From assembly GCF_018861065.1 (NCBI RefSeq), contig NZ_JAHKQO010000045.1:186001-250000 (forward strand): a stretch of DNA of 64,000 nucleotides. The letters run 5' to 3'. Below are positions 40,721 through 49,929 of this stretch, in pieces. The position numbers and the translations under genes are program-made. The stretch is from Paraglaciecola arctica (GTDB taxonomy: Bacteria; Pseudomonadota; Gammaproteobacteria; Enterobacterales; Alteromonadaceae). Below the pieces are notes generated by a model. It made no database searches, was not told the origin of the DNA, and saw only the letters and a program-made list of their open reading frames with translations. Position 1 is the first letter of the stretch, and each line of letters begins with the position of its first letter.

Positions 40721-42886
40721 TCAAAGCAGGGTACGATGAATATCGCCTTCTAACTTCTCCATATCACTAAGCATAATATTACCCTTACTCACATCGTAAC
40801 TAGAAAAGGCATTTAATCGATATTTGCGTCTCGCTTGGTTATTGCGTTGGTCATTACTCAACGACACTGAGTGTAAATATTCTTGGTCGTTTTCAGTGGT
40901 CACATAATACAAAGTATTGGCGTCTATCTTTACGTGATAAAAACCTTTAGGTAAGGTGATCAGTGTGTCGGCAAACTTATGCGGCTGCTCGAGCGTGTCA
41001 TCTTCCGTAGCTCGTGAGTTAGCTCGATATAATTGATTACTTTGTTGCTCAATTAAATAACTTAGCTGTGGTTGCGTACTATCGCTAAGTCCGTAGGCCC
41101 ATTGCCCCTTAAGTTGCTCAATCGTCAGGTCAGGTAAGTTAATAATCACTAACTCTGGATTCGCATAGTTCACTGCTGTCACCGCAACTTTATCGCTAGT
41201 TAACCAATCGATTGCAATAATCGGGCTTTGACTACTGTAAACAAGCTGCGCACCTTCAAGTGAGGTAAGTGGGTGATTCACATCTAACTGGTTAATCGCT
41301 AGCTGGTAAACCTTATTATCCACATTCAATAAAATACTCTTATCATCGGCTGCAACAACGAGATAACCGAGCCAATGGGCCTCAGAAAAGTTAGTGACGA
41401 TTTTGGCTTGCTTTTTGTTGTAGTCGGCTAAATAAAGTTGGCTGCGCCCGCTGCGCTTTGAAATAAATAGATATTGCTCACTGTGATGAAATAATCCGGG
41501 ATAAGTATCGGCAACGGTAGCATTATCAATACTGTGAATTTGATTCGAGGGTGTTAACCAACGGTTATTGAGGTTTTTGTTTTCAGTACTAAAGAGTATG
41601 TTTTTTCCATCTGGAAATCGCGACATATTAGACGACAAAGCTTCAGACACACTCGCTACTGCAACAGCATTATCACCATTGAACTCACTTTTTATTATTT
41701 GCTGTGCTGGCTCAGGTGCGTAGTAATAGATTTGCTTTGAATCGTGGTGCCAAATCGCTTCCGTGACTGGATGGCTAAACTTTACCCCTTCGGTAATTTT
41801 ACTATTTAGTAAATTTAGCGACAGTGCCTGAGTTTTGTAGTCGCTATTGGTGCTCATAATTAATAGCTTGTTACCATCTGGAGAAACATCGATATTGTGA
41901 TGGCCCCAACCTTGTGGCTCTGCCTGAGTGATTAAGATTTGCTCTTTAGTGCTTAAGTCAAAAGCATAGACCTGATTTGGCCAGAAATTTTTTGGTTGAG
42001 CAGTGTAGTAAAGAGTGTGTTGTTGAACGTTATAATCAATATCTTTAATGCGTTTATCAGCACAATCAAATAATTTGTGGTGCGTTTGTAATGTATAACT
42101 TGGCACCGAAAAGGCCACTTGGTAGACACCACAACCATTGGGACTTTTATTGAGATACAAAAGGGTTGAGGTATTCGCCTTGCCGTCAATTAAAGCAATT
42201 ATATCGCTTATACGTGCATCACCTGTTTCGACTTGCTTGGTTATTGAGGTATGAATATTCTTTACCCACAATGTATTTTGCGTACTTTTTTCATTATTTT
42301 TAAGGTAATACAGGTGCTGATTATCAGGGTGCATTTGGGCTGACTGTTCGGCACCTGAAGCACGGGTTAAGGCAACAGAATAGTGGCTATCAAAATTAAC
42401 TTTGGTATTGAGTGCTTGCCAAATGTAAAAGCCAACAAAGACCAAAAATAAGCTAATAATGCTGTAGTGAGCGATCTTTTTGATTAATGGTTTTTTCTTA
42501 ACGACTGTAATGTTTTTATCTAAGTCTAACCGGGGAAAACCACTGGACGGCGTATTTTCATCTGTAGGGCATGCAAGCAAGGTAACTTCGCTTATCAAGC
42601 GATAGCCTCTTTTGGGCACCGTTTGAATATACTGTGGCTGTTTTGCATCATCTCCCAGAACTTTACGAAGGTTAGCAATGAGTTTGTTGATGGCATTGTC
42701 GGTAACAATTGAGCCAGCCCACAGACCATCCAAAATAGTTTGCCTAGAGATAATCGTATTTGGCTGTTGGACGAATAACGAGAGTAATTCGAATAGCTTA
42801 TGATCTATCTCTACCTCTACTTTAGAACCTTTATGTAATAGCCGTGATTGATCAAGATCGAGGATAAATGAGCCAAATTGCTTCAT
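40721..42886 (-). CDS. Membrane-anchored winged-helix regulator with beta-propeller sensor
   Basis: This 721-residue protein starts with an OmpR/PhoB-type winged-helix DNA-binding domain (about 1-98, ending PKRGYRL). A linker and one membrane helix (about 140-158) follow. The periplasmic part contains repeated WD40/PD40-like beta-propeller blades, such as SPDGNKLLIMS and FPDGKNILFST. The layout resembles CadC-type one-component regulators, which sense in the periplasm and bind DNA from the membrane. It is divergent from a secreted esterase gene, its likely target. The signal is unknown. Confidence 0.88.
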   Translation of the reverse strand: MKQFGSFILDLDQSRLLHKGSKVEVEIDHKLFELLSLFVQQPNTIISRQTILDGLWAGSIVTDNAINKLIANLRKVLGDDAKQPQYIQTVPKRGYRLISEVTLLACPTDENTPSSGFPRLDLDKNITVVKKKPLIKKIAHYSIISLFLVFVGFYIWQALNTKVNFDSHYSVALTRASGAEQSAQMHPDNQHLYYLKNNEKSTQNTLWVKNIHTSITKQVETGDARISDIIALIDGKANTSTLLYLNKSPNGCGVYQVAFSVPSYTLQTHHKLFDCADKRIKDIDYNVQQHTLYYTAQPKNFWPNQVYAFDLSTKEQILITQAEPQGWGHHNIDVSPDGNKLLIMSTNSDYKTQALSLNLLNSKITEGVKFSHPVTEAIWHHDSKQIYYYAPEPAQQIIKSEFNGDNAVAVASVSEALSSNMSRFPDGKNILFSTENKNLNNRWLTPSNQIHSIDNATVADTYPGLFHHSEQYLFISKRSGRSQLYLADYNKKQAKIVTNFSEAHWLGYLVVAADDKSILLNVDNKVYQLAINQLDVNHPLTSLEGAQLVYSSQSPIIAIDWLTSDKVAVTAVNYANPELVIINLPDLTIEQLKGQWAYGLSDSTQPQLSYLIEQQSNQLYRANSRATEDDTLEQPHKFADTLITLPKGFYHVKIDANTLYYVTTENDQEYLHSVSLSNDQRNNQARRKYRLNAFSSYDVSKGNIMLSDMEKLEGDIHRTLL

Positions 42887-42979
42887 AGAGAATGAGTACT
42901 AAATTTTGAATAATGCAGTGTGCACATGAGCTTAACACACAACTTTTTTAATTAGAAAAATATACTAGTTAGAGTTAAT

Positions 42980-43000
42980 TCACCTTTTTGTCACCTTTTT
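42980..43000 (+). promoter_or_regulatory. Tandem direct repeats in the divergent regulator-esterase promoter region
   Basis: TCACCTTTTT occurs twice, at 42980-42989 and 42991-43000, repeating every 11 bp. A weaker third copy may follow (43002-43010). OmpR-type winged-helix proteins typically bind such direct repeats, so this is a candidate operator of the regulator encoded to the left. Confidence 0.5.
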
Positions 43001-43083
43001 TCCCTTTAAATTCATTACATTCCGGCAGAAAAAGTTAACCCTAGTTGCACAGACTGATACAACAAAAATACCAGGATTAGCTT

Positions 43084-44262
43084 ATGTTCAAACTGTGCAA
43101 ACAAGTAATGTTCATCACCATTATGTTAGCCATTATAAATACCAGTGGGGTAAAAGCAGGGATAAGAGGCAGCGCTACAGTTGACGGTTTACAGTCAAAA
43201 ATACTCAATGAACAGCGTGATTTACTGATACATCTGCCCAACAATTACCACAAATACAGCTCTCGACGCTATCCTGTACTGTATTTACTCGATGGACAAA
43301 GAAATCTGCGGCATACGGCTGGCACCTTAGACCTACTTAACCAAGATAATAAAGCCCAAGAGATGATCATTGTGGCGATTAAAAACACTCATCGCACCCG
43401 CGATTTCACCCCAACTTATGATGAAAGTTATAACCAATGGGGCATATCAGGTGGTGCTGATAGATTCTTAGATTTCATAGAGAAAGAACTTATCCCCTAC
43501 ATGGCTAAGAACTATCGCACTAATAATTTTAAAATACTATCTGGTCATTCTTTAGGTGGTTTATTAGCTGTATATGCATTGCAGTCTAGGCCTCAGCTAT
43601 TTCAGGCTCACTTTGCTTTTAGTCCAAGCTTATGGTGGCACGATCAGGTAATTTTTGAACAGGCTGAAGACTTTTTTGCCAAAACCACTGAATTACATAA
43701 TTATCTATATGCCAATATGGGTAACGAAGACGGCCCTATGCTCAGTTCTTATGAGCGCTATACTGTATTATTAGAAGCACACGCCCCCAAAGGTTTTAGA
43801 TACAATGCCGATCTGGATACCTCAGAAACTCATGGTTCTACTGCATTAGCAGGACAAGCATTAGCCTATCGGGGTTTGTACGCATCATTACAGGCACCGC
43901 AAGCAGTGATTGATCAAGGCATGCCAGCAATTAAACAATTCTACAAAACACAATCTGCAGTTTATGGCTATGAAATAAAACCCAGTTACCGTGCCATTAA
44001 TAGTTTGGGTTACAAAGCATTGCAGCAAAAAGACTTCTCTACCGCCTTGGCCATATTCAAAGACAATGTTAAACGCTTTCCAAACAAAGCCGATGCCTAC
44101 GACAGTTTGGCAGATGGTTTTGAAGCCAATGGCGAGTTAGATAAAGCATTGGAAATGCGCGACCTCGTTATAAAAAAGAGTATCTGCGAAAATGTTGAAA
44201 ACAACGCCTATAAAACACGTCGAGCTAATTTAGTAAAATTAATTCAACAGAAAACACAATAG
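43084..44262 (+). CDS. Secreted alpha/beta-hydrolase esterase with C-terminal TPR-like region
   Basis: This 392-residue protein has a signal peptide (about 1-25). An esterase domain of the IroE/esterase D type follows, with the nucleophile elbow GHSLGG (Ser156) and the characteristic YPVLYLLDGQRN segment (about 63-74). His in ETHGS (about 257-261) is a likely catalytic His. The last 100 residues include a TPR-like repeat pair (about 305-350). It probably acts in the periplasm on an unknown ester. Divergence from the membrane-bound regulator suggests that regulator controls it. Confidence 0.85.
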   Translation: MFKLCKQVMFITIMLAIINTSGVKAGIRGSATVDGLQSKILNEQRDLLIHLPNNYHKYSSRRYPVLYLLDGQRNLRHTAGTLDLLNQDNKAQEMIIVAIKNTHRTRDFTPTYDESYNQWGISGGADRFLDFIEKELIPYMAKNYRTNNFKILSGHSLGGLLAVYALQSRPQLFQAHFAFSPSLWWHDQVIFEQAEDFFAKTTELHNYLYANMGNEDGPMLSSYERYTVLLEAHAPKGFRYNADLDTSETHGSTALAGQALAYRGLYASLQAPQAVIDQGMPAIKQFYKTQSAVYGYEIKPSYRAINSLGYKALQQKDFSTALAIFKDNVKRFPNKADAYDSLADGFEANGELDKALEMRDLVIKKSICENVENNAYKTRRANLVKLIQQKTQ

Positions 44263-44505
44263 TTATGAGATCGAGGGTTGTTTTGCTGGTTGAAATTTTG
44301 TTGTAAGTGGAAGGCTGATATTTACATCAGTCATTCTTATGAGAAGTATTCCAACATTGAATACATTACATTTATTGGTTAACTATGTTTACTCTATCTG
44401 AGTTAACTTGTTAACAGAGCACATATCCAAAACAATCCAAAGTTCAGGTTATATTAGGTCGATTAAACCAATTCAATACTTGAATCCAATGGCGGTTCTA
44501 TAACT

Positions 44506-44529
44506 AAAAAAAGCCAGTTAGGCTTTTTT
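44506..44529 (-). terminator. Intrinsic terminator overlapping the end of yebG
   Basis: On the minus strand AAAAAAGCC and GGCTTTTTTT flank a TAACT loop. The yebG stop codon lies in the loop, so the end of the gene forms part of the terminator. Confidence 0.85.
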
Positions 44530-44808
44530 CTTTTCAATTTTAACTACATCGGCTTTTTCTTCGCTTAGCAAACTGTCAGCGGATGTACCTTTGAGTAGCT
44601 TAGTTAAAGAGTCTTTATTTTTAGATAGCATAATAGACAACTCTTCGAGAACCGAAGCATCGAGGTTAAAGCCTTTTCCCTCAATGTACTCACTGAGGTT
44701 ATCAGCTACATCTAACATCTTGTCGTACTGATCCGCTTCTTTTTTATCTGCGCTCACAAACTTCTCCACCCCTTTGTGTTCAACAACATAACGTGTAATG
44801 ACTGCCAT
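44518..44808 (-). CDS. yebG: YebG family SOS-response protein
   Basis: This 96-residue protein matches YebG throughout its first 75 residues (E. coli YebG has 96): ITRYVVEHKGVEKFVSADKK, EADQYDKMLDVADNL and the later helical region. The Lys-rich tail is variable. YebG is LexA-controlled in E. coli, but its molecular role is not established. A canonical LexA box lies 47 bp upstream. Confidence 0.9.
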   Translation of the reverse strand: MAVITRYVVEHKGVEKFVSADKKEADQYDKMLDVADNLSEYIEGKGFNLDASVLEELSIMLSKNKDSLTKLLKGTSADSLLSEEKADVVKIEKKKA

Positions 44809-44854
44809 AATTTGCTCTCTTTAGATTAATTCGGTCAAAATAGACTATATCAAA

Positions 44855-44874
44855 TACTGTATATAAAAACAGTT
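44855..44874 (-). promoter_or_regulatory. LexA (SOS) box of yebG
   Basis: TACTGTATATAAAAACAGTT on the plus strand contains the SOS core CTG-N10-CAG (44857-44872) with the AT-rich centre usual in Gammaproteobacteria. It sits in the promoter region of yebG. Confidence 0.88.
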
Positions 44875-44915
44875 AAAATACAAATTTCTTCCGAAAAGTA
44901 TAAACGCCTGTTAAC

Positions 44916-44941
44916 AAAAAACCAGCTAACAGCTGGTTTTC
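44916..44941 (-). terminator. Intrinsic terminator of the di-heme lipoprotein gene
   Basis: On the minus strand AAAACCAGCT pairs with AGCTGGTTTT around a GTT loop and continues into T residues. It is about 140 bp after the lipoprotein gene stop, on the yebG side. Confidence 0.8.
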
Positions 44942-45079
44942 AATGGTTTCAAAATTTTTAAGACTCAATAGTTACTACGCTTTGTTTACGTTATTGAGGA
45001 TACCTTCATCTTAGAACAAATAAGATAGCAGCAAATGCAAACACAAATTTAATCTAACATTACCTCATAGATCATTGCA

Positions 45080-48000
45080 TTACAGTTTATTGCCATCTTT
45101 ATCCTCCCCAATTAATATCAAGTTTGGATCATCATTGTAATCAGGGTGCTCCGTCCAATTGCTAGCATCGTATATCCAAGGTTGTAAGCATTCTCGACTT
45201 GTTACGCAGGGGTCAGTTAATGTGCCCATAAAGTCAATCACAGTAGTAGATTGGTCGGTGTTTATATCAATCTCAGGTGCAGGCGAATTCGATACTGTTT
45301 CATCAAAAGTTTGACGAAATAGAATTCGTGTATTATCAAATGCGTCAGGATTCATATTGTTATAAACCTGCTCACAGGTTTCCCCTGTTTTTTCCATTAT
45401 ATTAATAACAGATGTCAGGTTACAGTAATCAGCACGACCCGTTTCATTAAACATCGCATTGCCATTTAAAATGCTATTCACCCCGAAAAGTTCGTTCATA
45501 CCTCCCCCAGGGTTACCGTAAACATCCATAACTTGACGCAAAGTGGATAACGCACCGTTATGCATGTAAGGACCCGTTTCGGTTATATTGAGCAAAGGTG
45601 AGGTACGGAAGTGATACGTATCGCCCACATCACCACTGATATTGGCGCGTCCAAAATCACTGTTATTCACCGGCGGAAAACTCGAACTATCGCCATTGCC
45701 TGGCCCTACTTGACCTAAACCAATGGCATGATATTCGCCATCAGTGAACGCATCACCTGAGTGACACTCACTGCAGGCTGCCCCACCTTCATCTCCTGCG
45801 GTCATAAACAACACTGCGCCAATCTTCTCATTTTGGCTCATCACATCTATATCTGCCCCAGTATCTCCTCGAAGGGCAGCCACATATTCTTGCCAAGGAT
45901 TATCGGTAAACACCATGGACTCTTCGAAGGCGGCCAGAGCTTCTGCGATACGATCAAAGTTTATGTCGCTATCGCCATATGCAACCTTAAACAGAGCTTT
46001 CCATTCGTCATTTCCGACAAAGCGAGCAGCCAACATATCGCGGTAGGCTTGGTTATTATTACCCGTCAGAGGCTCCTCACCGCGCATTTCGTTTTCAATA
46101 ACAGTCGGGAAACGTGACTGTGCATTGACCAATGACGCGCCCTCAGGAATGTTATTATCCACAGTTCCGTAACTAGGGGAGTCAGGTGAAATAATACCTG
46201 CATCTGTACCTCGGGCTCCAGGTGTACCACTCACACTCTCTACACGGCCATCCAAAAACAAACTCCGATCTAACAGACCCACGTTGAATAAAGTAGGCGC
46301 ATTACGGCCGATCACTGGATAGCCTGGTAATTCATCAACATCACTGCCGTTAAAATAACGACCAGAACCTAACGTATTCGAAGAAAAGTTGTGAAATACA
46401 TCTACAGCGTCATAGCCAACAGGCCAAGAGAGATTGTCACCGCCGCCTAGTACTGGGTGATGACAAGAGGCGCATGCTGTATCGTACTCGCCACTCAAAC
46501 GCTTAGAATAGAACAAAGCTTTTCCTAGCTGCGCTTTGTCATCATTGATATTAGGTAAATCTCGGCCAGTAGTTGGATCACCGGTAAAACCCTGTTCATC
46601 AATTAGCACCTTTGCATGTACGTCAACTGGCTGCATCACACCCTCTGACGTACCTAAGCCATCATCGACAACAATAGCCGTACCTTCTTGCACATCCGGC
46701 TCTGCTAGTGCTAAGTCATCACTACCAGCACGTACCATTCTGACTAACATGTTATCGCTGCGACCTTTAAACCAGTTCAAGCCTGCTTTGAAGTTAACGA
46801 ACCAAGCGTCTTGAGAAAAGTCGATCATAGGCGATGAACTCCATGTGTACTCCACCGTGGTCGCTGGGAAAATATTTAAATTAATTGCAGGCTCGACTCG
46901 GTTGAAGTCCACCAGCGAATAGAGCTCCTTAATATTTGGTAAGCGCCAGTCACTATAACCCGCAAACTCACTGGTTTGAGCATATTCAAGTGCTAATCCC
47001 CAATCCATGCTTTGAGCGGTTCCGCTATCACAGGTTGCGCCGCTAAGACCAGCTACACATTGTGCCCACATTAATCCTGTAGCAAGATCTGTCACAGTAC
47101 CATTATTGTGAACTTCATAACGCTCATCTGGGGTTTGATCTACACTGCCTGCGTAAGGATCCATTACCCTTACCAATCGTAATGCTGAAGGCTGATAACG
47201 TTGAATATTCTTGTTATTTCCAAATGCCAACTGGAATGCCCAAGCATAAAATTCACTGTGTGCGCCGCGATAAGGTGTTGCCGTCCAATAAAAATCGCTA
47301 GTTGCATTAGGAAAATAATTCTGGTCAATCTTGTGAGAAGTTGGACCAAAACTATTGCCGAAATTTACTAATGACATGAATTGATTATTGTTAGGCACGC
47401 GCCAATCGCTGAAACCACAAAAATTGGATTGATTAGTGCTGATGATCAGGCTGTTCCAATCATCATAATAATCTCCTTCGCGATCAATATTGTCTCTATC
47501 TTGCGCCGTTAAACCGCCCCAGCGATAAAAATTATTTCTATCATGAATATCGCCATTAGTGGTTTTTACTTCCCACATTAAACCTGTACGATCATCGCGA
47601 ACACATGCCCAAGGCTCAGAAGAAAAGTTTCCATTACCACTGTATTCACTGCCATCAGCATTAATACGGGTAAAATCAAAGCCGTTCTCGCCAACACTAC
47701 TTGAACTAGCCGTGACACTGCGACCCTGACTACAATCTTGCTCTAGTGGCGTGCCGTTTGAGCCAGTGATAGTGGTACTACAACTTGTTCCGTTGTTTGT
47801 CGCATTAGAGCCAAACCCAATACCAGTATCATTCAAATACGCCATGCCAGAGTTGAGTTTGCTAGATGATGTATTGTTATCATCAGTACTCGCTTCTGAC
47901 ACTGTAATTTGCTGCGTGACTACAGTGGTTCCTCCTTCACCACCACAACTCAGAACAAATTCATATGAGCCTTTAGTTTCAAATACTTGACTATCCTCAG

Positions 48001-48262
48001 TTCCATTAAGCGCCTTATCACCGCTCCAAGCGCTTGAAGCGACACATGTAGTTGCTAGCTCACTGGTCCAGGTAATTGTGGTGCCGAGGCCAACCTCGAT
48101 ACTCTCTGGGCTAACAGATAACGTAACTGTTGGTTTTGCAGATGTGGGATTTTCATCATCCACTGTATCCGTGTTACTGCTGCCTCCGCAACCAGCGAGA
48201 AGAACAACAAATGCCGACAAGCACAATAAGTGAAACGATATTTTATTTTTTGGGTTAACCAT
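45080..48262 (-). CDS. Lipoprotein joining DUF1566 domains to a MauG/cytochrome c peroxidase domain
   Basis: This 1060-residue lipoprotein has the lipobox LLAGC (Cys25). After a Ser/Thr-rich linker comes an Ig/PKD-like domain (about 40-125). Two DUF1566 (Lcl) domains follow, about 215-368 and 383-512, each with the RTGLMW or ATGLMW start and SDWRVPN / SDWRLPN signature. A di-heme peroxidase module (about 560-1010) has two CxxCH haem sites, C597-C600-H601 and C833 with C830-H834, and TGPYMHNGALSTL. It is probably an electron-transfer or peroxide-reducing protein on the outer membrane. A response regulator/kinase pair lies just upstream on the same strand. Confidence 0.88.
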   Translation of the reverse strand: MVNPKNKISFHLLCLSAFVVLLAGCGGSSNTDTVDDENPTSAKPTVTLSVSPESIEVGLGTTITWTSELATTCVASSAWSGDKALNGTEDSQVFETKGSYEFVLSCGGEGGTTVVTQQITVSEASTDDNNTSSSKLNSGMAYLNDTGIGFGSNATNNGTSCSTTITGSNGTPLEQDCSQGRSVTASSSSVGENGFDFTRINADGSEYSGNGNFSSEPWACVRDDRTGLMWEVKTTNGDIHDRNNFYRWGGLTAQDRDNIDREGDYYDDWNSLIISTNQSNFCGFSDWRVPNNNQFMSLVNFGNSFGPTSHKIDQNYFPNATSDFYWTATPYRGAHSEFYAWAFQLAFGNNKNIQRYQPSALRLVRVMDPYAGSVDQTPDERYEVHNNGTVTDLATGLMWAQCVAGLSGATCDSGTAQSMDWGLALEYAQTSEFAGYSDWRLPNIKELYSLVDFNRVEPAINLNIFPATTVEYTWSSSPMIDFSQDAWFVNFKAGLNWFKGRSDNMLVRMVRAGSDDLALAEPDVQEGTAIVVDDGLGTSEGVMQPVDVHAKVLIDEQGFTGDPTTGRDLPNINDDKAQLGKALFYSKRLSGEYDTACASCHHPVLGGGDNLSWPVGYDAVDVFHNFSSNTLGSGRYFNGSDVDELPGYPVIGRNAPTLFNVGLLDRSLFLDGRVESVSGTPGARGTDAGIISPDSPSYGTVDNNIPEGASLVNAQSRFPTVIENEMRGEEPLTGNNNQAYRDMLAARFVGNDEWKALFKVAYGDSDINFDRIAEALAAFEESMVFTDNPWQEYVAALRGDTGADIDVMSQNEKIGAVLFMTAGDEGGAACSECHSGDAFTDGEYHAIGLGQVGPGNGDSSSFPPVNNSDFGRANISGDVGDTYHFRTSPLLNITETGPYMHNGALSTLRQVMDVYGNPGGGMNELFGVNSILNGNAMFNETGRADYCNLTSVINIMEKTGETCEQVYNNMNPDAFDNTRILFRQTFDETVSNSPAPEIDINTDQSTTVIDFMGTLTDPCVTSRECLQPWIYDASNWTEHPDYNDDPNLILIGEDKDGNKL

Positions 48263-48321
48263 AACAGTGCCGCTCCAAAATATTTAAATTTACTGACTAA
48301 GTTTGCCTAGAGTATCGCGAT

Positions 48322-48341
48322 GAAGATGAGTGGAAGATGAG
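48322..48341 (-). promoter_or_regulatory. Tandem direct repeats upstream of the di-heme lipoprotein gene
   Basis: GAAGATGAG occurs at 48322-48330 and 48333-48341 (plus strand), an 11-bp period, with a related GAAGATGGAG at 48390-48399. They lie 60-140 bp before the start codon. A similar GAAGATGAA is at 50732-50740 in front of the response regulator gene. Binding by that regulator is inferred. Confidence 0.45.
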
Positions 48342-48461
48342 CGCCAAGATATTTAGACAATAAAATTACTTCGGTAAAAATTATGTTTTGAAGATGGAGT
48401 ATTCGACGAACGTTCCCTTGATAACTTTATACTGCGTATTTACGCACGAGCTACCAGTTTT

Positions 48462-49919
48462 TTAAAACTTCTTGTCTACAACAGTTAAACTCATTTTTAT
48501 CTTTTGCTCTGGAGTGGATTGTTCTACTAAGTCAGCAGTTATTTCAAGTGACAAGGCTTTGGCTGCTGTACGGGCAATAGAAAGCCCTAGCCCAACATGT
48601 TTAGATCCGGTGCGTGAGCTATCTTTTCTCCATAACCGGTCAAACATAGTTACCAAATCACCTTTTGTAAGGTTAGGAGCTGAATTAACTACAGTTAACA
48701 CTGTGCTATTTAATTGATAGTTTGACGTGCCTTGATTATTCAATAACAAGTCACCAGCTATGGTGACTTCACTATTTTCTGGCGCATAGTCAGCAGCATT
48801 GCTCAACAAATTAGATAAGATAATACGTAGTAAGCGCGGATCACTGCGTAAACTTTGCGCTCTATTAACGTCGAGTATGATATCTATGCCGCGAGCTTCT
48901 ATTGAGTTTGCATGTAATGATAAGCACTCTTCTACTATGGTGAAAACACTGACACTTTCTGACAGAGTTTCGTTTCCAGAACTTTCTATTCGAGCTAACG
49001 TCAATAGGCTATCAATTGTTTGTTGTAGCTGAATTGTTGACTCAGCAATATAGCGATAATCGTCAAATGAAGATTGTTCTGGCCATTTCAATGCTACTTC
49101 ACTGGTTGTGCGAATTGCCGCTAATGGGGTTTGTAATTCATGGGCAAGATCACTATTAAACTGCCTCTCTCGAAGAAAGCTTTGCTCTAATCTCGTCAAT
49201 AATTGATTTAACCTATCTACCAATGGGGTGATTTCAGTAGGCACATTCTCTTCTATTAATCTGTTGTGCAGAGATCCCGCTTCTACTTTAGCGACTTGTT
49301 CAGTCAAGTTTTGTATCGGTACCAAGGATCGCCTAATCACAAGTACAAGTATTGCTGATAAAAGGATACAAAAAAACATGCCCCCTACCGTCAATTCTAA
49401 AGCGAAATTTGCCAACCGTTGATTAATAACTTTTTTACTAATGGCTACAGATACATCTGACGTTGCTCTTCTAGGATTGCCTTGTAAACTAAATGCATAA
49501 ACGCGTATTTCGTCTCCAGACATTAACTTAGAGTCATATTCAACATATTCACCGCTATCTTGTAGCTGCTGATTTATTCGATTAGGACGAATGATTTGCT
49601 GGTCGCCAAGACTTAAGGATTTATTTAATGTGCTACCATCTTCGGCCCAAGATTGCATATAATATCCACTACTGTCATCGTTAAGCTTCTTCTTTACGCT
49701 AGAAACAAATTCCGGTGCCATGTTAAATGGACCAGCAAAAGGTGGCGAGGGTCGTTTAAGGGTCAACTTCATTATGCGCACAAACTCATTCAACTCATTA
49801 TCGAGATTCGCTTCCAGTCTACGTTTTTCGGATAAATATAAAGATGAACCAGCTAAAAACGCAATTATGACAAAGCTGGGCACAAGCCAAAGTAGTAGCT
49901 GACTGCGAATACTCTTCAC
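48462..49919 (-). CDS. Sensor histidine kinase (QseC/PmrB-like)
   Basis: This 485-residue inner-membrane kinase has two membrane helices (about 8-28 and 178-200) flanking a periplasmic sensor region, then a HAMP linker. The phosphoacceptor region HELQTPLAAIR has His260. An ATPase domain follows with the N box NLLSNAADYAPEN and HVGLGLSIARTAA near the end. It lies 10 bp after the response regulator gene and surely forms a pair with it. The stimulus is unknown. The next gene downstream on this strand is a di-heme lipoprotein. Confidence 0.92.
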   Translation of the reverse strand: MKSIRSQLLLWLVPSFVIIAFLAGSSLYLSEKRRLEANLDNELNEFVRIMKLTLKRPSPPFAGPFNMAPEFVSSVKKKLNDDSSGYYMQSWAEDGSTLNKSLSLGDQQIIRPNRINQQLQDSGEYVEYDSKLMSGDEIRVYAFSLQGNPRRATSDVSVAISKKVINQRLANFALELTVGGMFFCILLSAILVLVIRRSLVPIQNLTEQVAKVEAGSLHNRLIEENVPTEITPLVDRLNQLLTRLEQSFLRERQFNSDLAHELQTPLAAIRTTSEVALKWPEQSSFDDYRYIAESTIQLQQTIDSLLTLARIESSGNETLSESVSVFTIVEECLSLHANSIEARGIDIILDVNRAQSLRSDPRLLRIILSNLLSNAADYAPENSEVTIAGDLLLNNQGTSNYQLNSTVLTVVNSAPNLTKGDLVTMFDRLWRKDSSRTGSKHVGLGLSIARTAAKALSLEITADLVEQSTPEQKIKMSLTVVDKKF

Positions 49920-49929
49920 AAAAGCCTCT

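Noticed and set aside
45761-46117. Open frame of 118 codons on the plus strand opposite the di-heme lipoprotein gene
   Set aside because: Its Cys/His content mirrors the antisense of the haem region; no ribosome site or family match.
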